Shown: positions 8,278 to 15,755 of the stretch, piece after piece | Layout: every line of letters begins with the position of its first letter | Position numbering within the stretch: position 1 is the stretch's first letter | NCBI RefSeq assembly: GCF_900609055.1 | Contig: NZ_UXAW01000048.1 | Coordinates: 186,001-250,000 of the forward strand | Source of the DNA: Pseudogemmobacter humi | GTDB taxonomy: Bacteria > Pseudomonadota > Alphaproteobacteria > Rhodobacterales > Rhodobacteraceae | Length of the DNA stretch: 64,000 bases | Direction: 5' to 3' | Translations under genes and position numbers: made by a program | Notes under the pieces: generated by a model | The model's input: only the letters and a program-made list of their open reading frames with translations | What the model was told of the DNA's origin: nothing | Database searches by the model: none

Positions 8278-9093
8278 ATGTCCGCCCCCGTCCTGACCGA
8301 CCGCAACGCCCTTGCCCTCCACCGTGCCCGCGCGGCGCGCGGGCCTGCCTTCTTTCTGCTGGAAGAGGCGGCTTACGAGATTCAGGAAAGACTCGCCTCG
8401 GTTAACAGAACCTTTACGGCGCCGGTCCTGGTGGGCGGTTTTCATGATTTCTGGCGCGGCGCGCTGCCGCAGGCGCGTCTGATCACTGACGCGCCTGTGC
8501 TGGATCTGGAACCTGGCGCGCAGGATGCGGTGATCCATGCCATGGCTTTGCACTGGGCCGACGATCCGGTCGGCCAGATGGTCCAGGCCTTCCGGGCGCT
8601 GAAGCCCGACGGATTGTTCCTCGCGCTTCTGTTCGGCGGCCAGACCCTGCATGAATTGCGCGCGAGCCTTGCCGAGGCCGAGGCGGAAATCACCGGCGGC
8701 CTCTCGCCCAGGGTGCTGCCGATGGCCGAGATCCGCGATCTGGGCGGGCTGTTGCAGCGCGCCGGTTTCGCGCTGCCGGTGGCCGACAGCTTCACCCGCA
8801 CCGTGGCCTACCGCGATCTGTTCCATCTGATCAGCGACCTGCGCGCCATGGGCGAGACCAATGCGCTGGCCTCGCGCCTGCGCCGGCCGACCCGGCGCGC
8901 GGTCTTTCTGCGCGCGGCCGAGATCTATGCGCAGAACTTCCCGGCGGAAGGTGGCCGGATCCGGGCCACGTTCGAGGTGATCTGTCTGACCGGCTGGACC
9001 CCGCATGAAAGCCAGCAAAAACCGCTGCGCCCCGGATCGGCCGCCGCGCGGCTGTCGGACGCGCTGAATGCGACGGAACACCGCCTGCCCTGA
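8278..9093 (+). CDS. SAM-dependent methyltransferase (BioC/NDUFAF5-like)
   Basis: 271 aa from ATG 8278. The SAM site is unusual: the usual glycine-rich motif I is replaced by VLVGGFHDFWRGALP, while motifs near AQDAVIHAMALHWADDPVGQM and LKPDGLFLALLFGG are clear. This layout, with the LHWADD motif and a long C-terminal helix bundle, is that of alphaproteobacterial relatives of mitochondrial NDUFAF5 (an arginine hydroxylase acting in complex I assembly) rather than classical BioC. The weak motif I could mean that SAM is not used for methyl transfer. The gene is divergent from comF and 70 nt upstream of hemH. Function is inference. Confidence 0.78.
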   Translation: MSAPVLTDRNALALHRARAARGPAFFLLEEAAYEIQERLASVNRTFTAPVLVGGFHDFWRGALPQARLITDAPVLDLEPGAQDAVIHAMALHWADDPVGQMVQAFRALKPDGLFLALLFGGQTLHELRASLAEAEAEITGGLSPRVLPMAEIRDLGGLLQRAGFALPVADSFTRTVAYRDLFHLISDLRAMGETNALASRLRRPTRRAVFLRAAEIYAQNFPAEGGRIRATFEVICLTGWTPHESQQKPLRPGSAAARLSDALNATEHRLP

Positions 9094-9163
9094 GCGGTCC
9101 GGCCGCTTGACCCGGCCGATCCAGGCTATATCTCGGGCATGTCACCATGAAAGGGAGCCGGAG

Positions 9164-10225
9164 ATGAGCGAAGCACAAAGGCGCGAGACCGCCAGCGACG
9201 AAATCCCCGCCGGTCACCCCGTTCCGGGCCGCAGCGCGCCCGTTGGTGTGCTGCTGGCGAATCTCGGCACACCCGACGGCTATGATTACTGGTCGATGCG
9301 GCGCTATCTGAACGAATTTCTCTCGGACAAGAGGGTGATCGACTATCCGTCCTGGAAATGGCAACCGATCCTGCAAACCGTGATCCTCGGCAAAAGGCCG
9401 TTCTCGTCAGGCGCGAATTACAAGCTGATCTGGAACGAAGAGCTGAATGAATCGCCGCTGATGACGATCACCAAAGCGCAGACCGCGGCGATCGGCGCGG
9501 CGCTGACGGAAAGGTTCGGCGACCGGGTGATGGTCGATTTCTGCATGCGCTATGGCAACCCCTCGACCGAATCCGTGCTGCGCCGGATGATCGACGCCGG
9601 TTGCCGCCGCATCGTCTTTCTGCCGCTTTATCCGCAATATGCCGGGGCGACGGTGGCAACGGCGAACGATCAGATCTTCCGTGCGCTGATGAAGGAAAAG
9701 CGCCAGCCCAGCCTGCGGGTGGTGCCGGAATATTTCGACCATCCGCTGTATATCCAGGCGCTGGCGGGCTCGGTGCGGCGCGCGTACGAGGCGCTGGACC
9801 AGCGGCCGGATGTGCTGGTCGCCAGCTATCACGGCATGCCGAAGCGCTATGTCGAAGAGGGCGACCCCTATTACTGCCAGTGCCGCAAGACCACGCGGCT
9901 GTTGCGCGAAAGCCTCGGCTGGAATGAGGCCGATATCGACACCAGCTTCCAGTCGGTCTTCGGCCCCGAGGAATGGCTGCGGCCCTATACGGTCGAACAT
10001 GTCGCCGAACTGGCGAAACAAGGGAAAAAGCGCATCGCGGTGATCGCGCCGGCCTTCTCGGCCGATTGCATCGAGACGCTGGAGGAGATCCAGGGCGAGA
10101 TCCAGGAGGCGTTTCTGCACGCCGGGGGCGAGAGTTTCACCTATATCCCCTGCCTGAACGACGATCCCGCCCATATCGCGGCGCTGACCGAGGTTCTGTC
10201 GGACAACCTGGCAGGCTGGCTCTGA
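9164..10225 (+). CDS. hemH: Ferrochelatase
   Basis: 353 aa. It inserts Fe2+ into protoporphyrin IX, the last step of protoheme synthesis. Motifs are GVLLANLGTPDG at the N-terminus, MRYGNPSTE, FLPLYPQYAGATVAT, the metal-binding HGMPKRYVEEGDPY (catalytic His about 223) and PAFSADCIETLEEI near the C-terminus. AUG 9164 is preceded by GGGAGCCGGAG. Length is usual for proteobacterial ferrochelatases. Two hairpins follow the stop codon (10245-10274 and 10303-10336). Confidence 0.95.
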   Translation: MSEAQRRETASDEIPAGHPVPGRSAPVGVLLANLGTPDGYDYWSMRRYLNEFLSDKRVIDYPSWKWQPILQTVILGKRPFSSGANYKLIWNEELNESPLMTITKAQTAAIGAALTERFGDRVMVDFCMRYGNPSTESVLRRMIDAGCRRIVFLPLYPQYAGATVATANDQIFRALMKEKRQPSLRVVPEYFDHPLYIQALAGSVRRAYEALDQRPDVLVASYHGMPKRYVEEGDPYYCQCRKTTRLLRESLGWNEADIDTSFQSVFGPEEWLRPYTVEHVAELAKQGKKRIAVIAPAFSADCIETLEEIQGEIQEAFLHAGGESFTYIPCLNDDPAHIAALTEVLSDNLAGWL

Positions 10226-10244
10226 CCGCGACAGACGAACGAAA

Positions 10245-10274
10245 CGGCGCCCCGCGGAATATCCGGGGGCGCCG
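10245..10274 (+). terminator. Intrinsic terminator after hemH
   Basis: A 9-bp GC stem CGGCGCCCC/GGGGCGCCG with a 12-nt loop is followed directly by TTTT. It starts 20 nt after the hemH stop. A second small hairpin, ATTTCGCCC-TCG-GGGCGAAAT, follows at 10280-10300. Confidence 0.8.
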
Positions 10275-10302
10275 TTTTCATTTCGCCCTCGGGGCGAAAT
10301 AA

Positions 10303-10336
10303 GAAAAGGACGACAGATCGCTCTGCCGTCCTTTTC
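10303..10336. terminator. Bidirectional terminator between hemH and the small secreted peptide
   Basis: A 15-bp inverted repeat (GAAAAGGACGACAGA against TCTGCCGTCCTTTTC, one mismatch, TCGC loop) has an A-run on one side and a T-run on the other, so it can act on both strands. It lies 18 nt from the stop of the convergent 10354-10530 gene. Confidence 0.8.
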
Positions 10337-10353
10337 CGAAGATACCCGTCAGC

Positions 10354-10530
10354 TCAGCTGGCGGCGGCAGCGGCCAGCACGACCAGCAGCAGCAGCGGAA
10401 CGAGAACGCCGCCCGACGACGAGGTCGAGGCCTTCACGACTTCCGGCTCCATGCGGGGCTCGACGAAGCCACCGGCGAAAGCGGACGAAGCGGCGACCGA
10501 GAGAGCGGCTGCAAGCGCGATTTTCTTCAT
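10354..10530 (-). CDS. Small secreted/membrane peptide of unknown function
   Basis: 58 aa starting MKKIALAAALSVAASSAFA, a textbook signal peptide with an AFA cleavage site. The start is supported by GGAG 7 nt upstream of ATG 10530. The mature part is a short acidic/basic stretch (EPRMEPEVV), a serine-rich linker, then a hydrophobic tail (VLVPLLLLVVLAAAAAS) that reaches the C-terminus. The mature peptide of about 39 aa would be a single-pass membrane peptide. I recognise no named family; similar short proteins are, as I recall, seen in Rhodobacterales. It has its own terminator (10303-10336) and 147 nt of upstream DNA. Confidence 0.7.
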   Translation of the reverse strand: MKKIALAAALSVAASSAFAGGFVEPRMEPEVVKASTSSSGGVLVPLLLLVVLAAAAAS

Positions 10531-10677
10531 TTTGAATCTCCAGTTATCGCATGCCGTCAAGATTGCAGAGGTAACGGCACGCACCCAAGTTCTGTCCTCG
10601 TGACCCCCTGTTAAGCAGCAGGCCGCAAAAAATGCAATTCACCGCATGCGTGGGATGCACGCTTGCGGCGGTTGTCG

Positions 10678-11256
10678 TCAAATAAGCAACACCTGGGTGC
10701 CGACCTGAGCCATCGAGAACAATTCCTCGACATGCTCGTTGTAGAGCCCGATGCAGCCGTTCGAGGATCTGCGCCCGATCTTGCGGGTGTCATGGGTGCC
10801 GTGGATCCGGTAATAGGTCCAGCTCAGGTAAAGCGCGCGGGTGCCGAGCGGATTGTCCGGCGCACCGCCCTCGACGACATCAGGCCATTCGGGGTTGCGT
10901 TCCTTCATCGCCGGCGTCGGGCGCCAGGACGGATTGACCACCTTCTGGACCACCTCGGTCCGGCCAAGGCGGGTCAGATCGTCCGACAGCGGCACCGAAG
11001 TGGGGTAAAGCCGGTAGACCGACTGATCCTCGGACCAATAATGCAGCGCGCGCGAGGTGATATCGACCAGGATCGCGCCCTTGCGGGTGTTGTCGAAATA
11101 GCCGCGCCAGTCCAGCATGCGGAAACTGGAGGCGTTGTTGCGCGCGGGGGCTTCCTGCGCAAGGGCGGGAAGGGCGCTCACGCCGAAGGCGGCGGCGCCC
11201 AGTGCGGCGGTGGCGTTGCCCAGCAATACACGGCGGTTCAGCCGGTCGGCGGTCAT
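10678..11256 (-). CDS. L,D-transpeptidase (YkuD family), probable Tat substrate
   Basis: 192 aa. The N-terminus has RR followed by a hydrophobic stretch (NRRVLLGNATAALGAAAFG) and ALA, consistent with Tat export. The YkuD catalytic domain spans about residues 55-192 and carries HGTHDT and the active-site segment SSNGCIGLYNEHVEEL (Cys about 168). These periplasmic enzymes form 3-3 peptidoglycan cross-links or attach proteins to peptidoglycan. The start has AGGAGTAACG upstream. It diverges from the CAP lipoprotein gene. A second L,D-transpeptidase lies at 12055-12552. Confidence 0.9.
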   Translation of the reverse strand: MTADRLNRRVLLGNATAALGAAAFGVSALPALAQEAPARNNASSFRMLDWRGYFDNTRKGAILVDITSRALHYWSEDQSVYRLYPTSVPLSDDLTRLGRTEVVQKVVNPSWRPTPAMKERNPEWPDVVEGGAPDNPLGTRALYLSWTYYRIHGTHDTRKIGRRSSNGCIGLYNEHVEELFSMAQVGTQVLLI

Positions 11257-11470
11257 CTCGTTACTCCTGAGGCCCTGGATTTTAACGGCACCATAGCGAT
11301 TCTGCCCGGCCTCCGCAAATCAAAGCCCCGTCAGCGGCCTTGCGCCGCCGAAACCACGCTGCCGCTGCCTTGCAAAGATCGGCTGGCGCGCAGAACTGGC
11401 ATTTGCCAGCCCGCCGCGGTTTCGGTAAAGAAGGCAAAACACCGCAACGGGCAGTTATCTGGTGAGAAAT

Positions 11471-11986
11471 ATGAACAGACGTGCTTTCGTGCTGCTTGGC
11501 CCGGCGATTCTGCTGGCCGGCTGCGTCTCGGGGGCGGAACAGATCGAACTTGGCCCGGACGGCAAGCCCTTGCCCCGGGTCTACCGGATCACTCCGGCCG
11601 TCGCCCAGCAGATCCCTTTCCGCTTTCTTGATTCGGTGAACACGCTGCGCTCGGCCAAGGGGATCGGTCCGCTGACCTTCAGTTCGCAGCTGAACGCCGC
11701 GGCTGAGACCCATTCGCGCGACATGTCGGTGCAGAACCGGCCCTGGCATTTCGGCTCGGACGGCTCGTCGCCGCTGACGCGGGTGCAGCGGGTAGGCTAT
11801 ACCGGGCGGCTGCTGGGCGAGAATATCTCGGAAACCTACCAGACCGAGCTGGAGACGCTTTCGGTCTGGATGGCGGCCCCCGATCAGCGGTCGGTGATCC
11901 TGGATCCGGCGGCGCGCGAGGTCGGTTTCGCCTGGTATCAGGAAGAGGGCGGCAAGATCTGGTGGACCATGGTCACCGGCGGCTGA
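11471..11986 (+). CDS. CAP-domain (SCP/PR1-like) lipoprotein
   Basis: 171 aa from ATG 11471; an in-frame GTG at 11462 is an alternative start. The lipoprotein signal MNRRAFVLLGPAILLAGC has a lipobox LAGC and possible twin-Arg features. The CAP domain shows SVNTLRSAKGIGPLTFS, AAAETHSRDMSVQN and the GENIS motif. Bacterial CAP proteins are extracytoplasmic and of mostly unknown activity. The gene lies between two L,D-transpeptidase genes, so an envelope role is likely. It shares a bidirectional terminator with the convergent gene. Confidence 0.87.
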   Translation: MNRRAFVLLGPAILLAGCVSGAEQIELGPDGKPLPRVYRITPAVAQQIPFRFLDSVNTLRSAKGIGPLTFSSQLNAAAETHSRDMSVQNRPWHFGSDGSSPLTRVQRVGYTGRLLGENISETYQTELETLSVWMAAPDQRSVILDPAAREVGFAWYQEEGGKIWWTMVTGG

Positions 11987-12003
11987 ACCCCCGGCGGTAT
12001 GAA

Positions 12004-12032
12004 AAAGGGCGGCCCTTCCGGGGCCGCCCTTT
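12004..12032. terminator. Bidirectional terminator between convergent envelope genes
   Basis: A perfect 12-bp stem AAAGGGCGGCCC/GGGCCGCCCTTT with a TTCCG loop, flanked by A- and T-rich DNA, lies between the CAP-gene stop and the L,D-transpeptidase stop. Confidence 0.9.
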
Positions 12033-12054
12033 TCGTTTCCGCCCGGAGGGCCGG

Positions 12055-12552
12055 TCAGGGCAGGATATGGACCGGCGTGCCGATGTTGACCATGGAATAG
12101 ATCACCTCGATCTCTTTGTCGGTGACGGCGACGCAGCCCTCGGTCCAGTCGCGCTGATACACCTTCCGCTTTGGCCCGCCGTGGATGAAAATCTCGCCGC
12201 CGGGCTTTTTGCCCTGGGATTCCGCGAATTCCTTGTCCACCACATTCGGGTAGTTGATGTAGAGCGAAAGGTGGTAGCTGGAATTCGGGTTCTTGAAGGT
12301 CATGTAATAGGTGCCTTCGGGGGTCTTGCCGTCGCCCTCGAACTGCTTGTGCCCGACCGGCGCGAAACCAAGCGCGACATCGTAGCTTTTCAGCACCTTC
12401 TGGTCATGCAGCAGATACATCCGGCGCTCGGCCTTGTGGATCTGGACCGAGGTGACCTCGGGGCCGCGGTATTTCAGGAATTTGGATTTCGGCCCGCAGG
12501 CCGCCAGCCCGAGCGCGATCACCAGGATGAGAAGAAGTCTGAAGGCCCGCAT
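12055..12552 (-). CDS. L,D-transpeptidase lipoprotein (YkuD family)
   Basis: 165 aa. The signal peptide ends in the lipobox LAAC (Cys about 19). The YkuD domain has IHKAERRMYLL, FEGDGKTPEGTYYMTF, IFIHGGP and the catalytic DWTEGCVAVTDKEI (Cys about 141). Compared with the transpeptidase at 10678-11256 it belongs to the shorter YafK-like group with GDGKTPEG. It is likely anchored to a membrane and acts on peptidoglycan peptides. It is transcribed alone, ending at the 12004-12032 terminator. Confidence 0.9.
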   Translation of the reverse strand: MRAFRLLLILVIALGLAACGPKSKFLKYRGPEVTSVQIHKAERRMYLLHDQKVLKSYDVALGFAPVGHKQFEGDGKTPEGTYYMTFKNPNSSYHLSLYINYPNVVDKEFAESQGKKPGGEIFIHGGPKRKVYQRDWTEGCVAVTDKEIEVIYSMVNIGTPVHILP

Positions 12553-12652
12553 GGGTACCGCCTGTGGTCTGCCTGTATGTTTTTTTCATCCGATAGCGAA
12601 AATCGCCGCATCAGGCCAGCGGAAGCTGTGCCGCGAGGCTCTCACGGATGCG

Positions 12653-13894
12653 TTATTTCCCGCGCGAGAAGGCGGCGGCCAGTTCGATATGCACCGACCA
12701 GCGGAACTGATCGACCACCTGGACATGGTCCAGCCGCCAGCCGCCCTGTGCCAGTATTCGGGCGTCGCGGGCGAAGGTGACCGGGTTGCACGAGATCATC
12801 GCGAGGCGCTGAACCTCTGCCCGGGCAAGACGCTGGCATTGCGCTTCGGCCCCGGCGCGGGGCGGGTCGATCACCACGGCGTCGAAACCTTTCAGCTCGT
12901 CCGGCTCCAGCGGGCGGCGGAACAGATCGCGGGTCTCGGTGGTGATGCGCCTCAGCCCCGGCGTGGCGCGGGCGGCCTTTTCCAGCGCGGCGGTCAGTGC
13001 CGGGTGGCCCTCGACCGCGTGAACCTCGGCCTCGCGCGCGAGCGGCAGCGCGAAAGTGCCGAGACCGCAGAACAGATCGGCGATGCGCTTGGCCGGGCCG
13101 ATGGCTTCGCGGGCGGCGGCGAGCAGCGCGGCCTCGCCCTGGCAGGTGGCCTGAAGAAAGGCGCCGGGCGGAAATTCCACCCGCGAGGGGCCGATGGCGA
13201 TCTGCGGCGCCGCGCTTTGCGCGACGATTTCGCCCTCCCATGTCAGGCGCGCGAGGCCGAAGCGGTCGGCCAGCCGCGCCAGTTCCATCTGCATGGCGGC
13301 ATCCGCGGGCTTGCCGCCGGTGACGGAAACGTCCGGCCCGGTCAGGCTCTGCGTCACCGTCAGCGACATTTCCGTGGTGCGCGAGCCGCCGAAGGCGACC
13401 AGCGCCTCAAGCGCGGGCAGGGTGGCCATCAGATCCGGGTGCAGCAGGCGGCACCCCGGCACCGGCACGATCATGCCCTGGCCTTTGGCGTGGAACCCGA
13501 GCAGAACGCCCCCCTTGGTGCGCCGGCCCGACAAAGTGGCACGGCGGCGCGAGGCCGGGGGCGAGGTCAGCGTCTGATCCGCGATCCCGGTCTCCAGCCC
13601 CTGCTGCGCCAGCGCCTCGCGCACCACCTCGCGCTTCCAGGCGGCGGTGAAGGGCTCTGCCGCGTGCTGCAACTGGCAGCCGCCGCAGGTGCGGGCATGG
13701 GGGCAGGGCGGTTTCACCCGCTCGGCCGAGGGCGTCAGGATCCGCGCGCCCTCCAGCCGGTCGCCCGACAGCACGCCTTCGACCTCTTCGCCGGGCAGCA
13801 TCCCGGGCACGAAGACCGGCCCGCGCGGACCGGCCCCGATCCCGTCGCCCAGATGGCCGAGCCGGTCGATGACCAGCCGTATCGTCTCACTCAT
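12653..13894 (-). CDS. Class I SAM-dependent RNA m5U methyltransferase (TrmA/RlmD family)
   Basis: 413 aa from ATG 13894. An N-terminal TRAM-like region (LGHLGDGIGAGPRGPVFVPG) is followed by an iron-sulfur type cysteine cluster CPHARTCGGCQLQ, the SAM site IADLFCGLGTFALPLA and the catalytic ISCNPVTFARD (nucleophile Cys). Family members methylate uridine in 23S rRNA or tRNA; which target cannot be decided. The start overlaps the upstream ABC transporter stop by 8 nt. It is the last gene of the hslO-NUDIX-cca-ABC-ABC operon. Confidence 0.88.
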   Translation of the reverse strand: MSETIRLVIDRLGHLGDGIGAGPRGPVFVPGMLPGEEVEGVLSGDRLEGARILTPSAERVKPPCPHARTCGGCQLQHAAEPFTAAWKREVVREALAQQGLETGIADQTLTSPPASRRRATLSGRRTKGGVLLGFHAKGQGMIVPVPGCRLLHPDLMATLPALEALVAFGGSRTTEMSLTVTQSLTGPDVSVTGGKPADAAMQMELARLADRFGLARLTWEGEIVAQSAAPQIAIGPSRVEFPPGAFLQATCQGEAALLAAAREAIGPAKRIADLFCGLGTFALPLAREAEVHAVEGHPALTAALEKAARATPGLRRITTETRDLFRRPLEPDELKGFDAVVIDPPRAGAEAQCQRLARAEVQRLAMISCNPVTFARDARILAQGGWRLDHVQVVDQFRWSVHIELAAAFSRGK

Positions 13895-15755
13895 CCGCTT
13901 CTCCGGTGACGATGAAGCCGCCGGACTGGCGTTTCCAGTAGCGCGCGTAAAGCCCGTTCTGCGCCAGCAGCGCCTCATGGCTGCCTTCCTCGACGATCCT
14001 TCCGCGGTCCATCACGATGATCCGGTCCATCGCGACGATGGTCGAGAGACGGTGCGCGATGGCGAGCACGGTCTTGCCCTGCATCACCCGCTCAAGCGCC
14101 TCCTGGATCGAGGCTTCGACCTCGCTGTCGAGCGCCGAGGTCGCCTCGTCCAGCACGAGGATCGGCGCGTTTTTCAGAAAGGCGCGGGCCAGCGCGATCC
14201 GCTGCCGCTGCCCGCCGGAAAGTTTCACCCCCCGCTCGCCAAGGAAGGCGTCATAGGCCCGGCGGCCCTGGTGGTCGGCCATGCCGGTGATGAACTCATG
14301 CGCCTCGGCAGCGCGGGCGGCGGCTTCGATCTCGGCATCCGGGGCCCCGGGCTTGCCGTAAGCGATGTTGTCGCGGGCCGAGCGGTTGAACATCGCGGTT
14401 TCCTGCGTGACCATGCCGATCTGGCGGCGCAAACTCTCTTGCGTGACGCCGCGCAGGTCATGGCCGTCGATGGTGACCGAGCCGGTTTCGGGGTCGTAGA
14501 GCCGCAACAGGAGCGACACCAGCGTCGATTTCCCCGCCCCGCTGGCGCCGACGATGCCGATCTTCTCGCCCGGCAGGATGGTCAGCCGGATGCCCTGCAC
14601 CCCGCCGTGGCCCTTTTCGTCCTGGCGGCCATAGGCGAAGGTCACGCCGTTGAAGCCGATCTCGCCCTTCACCGCCGGAAGCGGCCGCGCGCCCTCGGCA
14701 TCGGCGAGCGTATGGGGAACGGAAAGGGTGTTCATCCCGTCCTCGACCTCGCCGACGCTGGTGTAGATCCCCATCAGGGTGAAGCTGACCCAGCCCGACA
14801 TCTGCGCGATGCGCAGAGCCACGGCACCCGCGGCGGCGATGTCGCCCGCCGTCGCCGCGCCCGCCTGCCATTGCCAGAGCGTGCCGCCGATCAGCACCAC
14901 CGGCAAGACGCCTGCCAGCGTCATCAGCGCAAGGCGGAACCAGGTGGAAATCTCGCCATATTCCAGCGAGGCCTCGCGGTAGGTCTCCATCGCCTTCAGC
15001 GCCACCCGGTCCTCGAAAGCGTGATGGGCGAACAGCTTCACGGTCTTGATATTGGTGATCGTATCGACCACCTGGCCCGAGACCATGGCGCGCGACGACG
15101 CCCGCGCGGCCGAGTTCTTGCGGATGCGGGGCAGAAAGAAGCGGATCATCGCCAGATAGGCCGCCAGCCAGACCATCAGCGCGGCGGCAACCAGGGGGTC
15201 GATCACCAAGAGGAAGATCGCCGAGCCCACCACCGAGGCCAGCGCGAAACAGACGGTGTTGATGATCTCGGTCGCGGTATCGGTGACGGCGCGCGCCGCC
15301 TGCATCTGCTTTTGCGCGATGCGCCCGGCGAAATCGTTGTCGAAAAAGGTGACGGCCTGGCCCAAAGTCCAGCGGTGCAGGCGCGACAGCACCAGGGGCA
15401 TCACGTTCGGCCCGATCACCACCGCGTTCGAGGCTGATGAGAGCCCGAACGCCAGCGGCCGCAGCACCAGGTAGAACACGAGGAACCCGGCGATCAGCCC
15501 GAGGTGATCGGCGAAAAAGCCCTGCGGCCCGGCCTCGACCGCGGTGTCGATCACCCAGCCGAGGATGATCGCGCTGACCACCTCGGTCGTGCCCGCCAGC
15601 GCCGACAGGACACCGGCCAGCAGCAGCATCGGCCCCGCCCCGCGCAGGCACCAGCGCATGAACGCGCCAAGGCTTTGCGGCGGCGGCCCCTCGGCGGGGC
15701 GGAAGGCGTCGATCCGGTCGCCGAGCCAGGCGAAGCCACTGGTGAAGACGCTCAT
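13887..15755 (-). CDS. ABC exporter half-transporter (TMD-NBD), second of a pair
   Basis: 622 aa. An N-terminal six-helix membrane domain (about 30-330) is followed by an ATPase with Walker A IVGASGAGKSTLVSLLL, Q-loop region MVTQETAMFN, signature LSGGQRQRIALARAF, Walker B ILVLDEATSALD and H-loop AIAHRLST. All catalytic residues are intact. The architecture is of MsbA/multidrug type B exporters. The start overlaps the preceding ABC gene by 4 nt. With that close partner it probably forms a heterodimer; substrate unknown. Confidence 0.92.
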   Translation of the reverse strand: MSVFTSGFAWLGDRIDAFRPAEGPPPQSLGAFMRWCLRGAGPMLLLAGVLSALAGTTEVVSAIILGWVIDTAVEAGPQGFFADHLGLIAGFLVFYLVLRPLAFGLSSASNAVVIGPNVMPLVLSRLHRWTLGQAVTFFDNDFAGRIAQKQMQAARAVTDTATEIINTVCFALASVVGSAIFLLVIDPLVAAALMVWLAAYLAMIRFFLPRIRKNSAARASSRAMVSGQVVDTITNIKTVKLFAHHAFEDRVALKAMETYREASLEYGEISTWFRLALMTLAGVLPVVLIGGTLWQWQAGAATAGDIAAAGAVALRIAQMSGWVSFTLMGIYTSVGEVEDGMNTLSVPHTLADAEGARPLPAVKGEIGFNGVTFAYGRQDEKGHGGVQGIRLTILPGEKIGIVGASGAGKSTLVSLLLRLYDPETGSVTIDGHDLRGVTQESLRRQIGMVTQETAMFNRSARDNIAYGKPGAPDAEIEAAARAAEAHEFITGMADHQGRRAYDAFLGERGVKLSGGQRQRIALARAFLKNAPILVLDEATSALDSEVEASIQEALERVMQGKTVLAIAHRLSTIVAMDRIIVMDRGRIVEEGSHEALLAQNGLYARYWKRQSGGFIVTGEADE

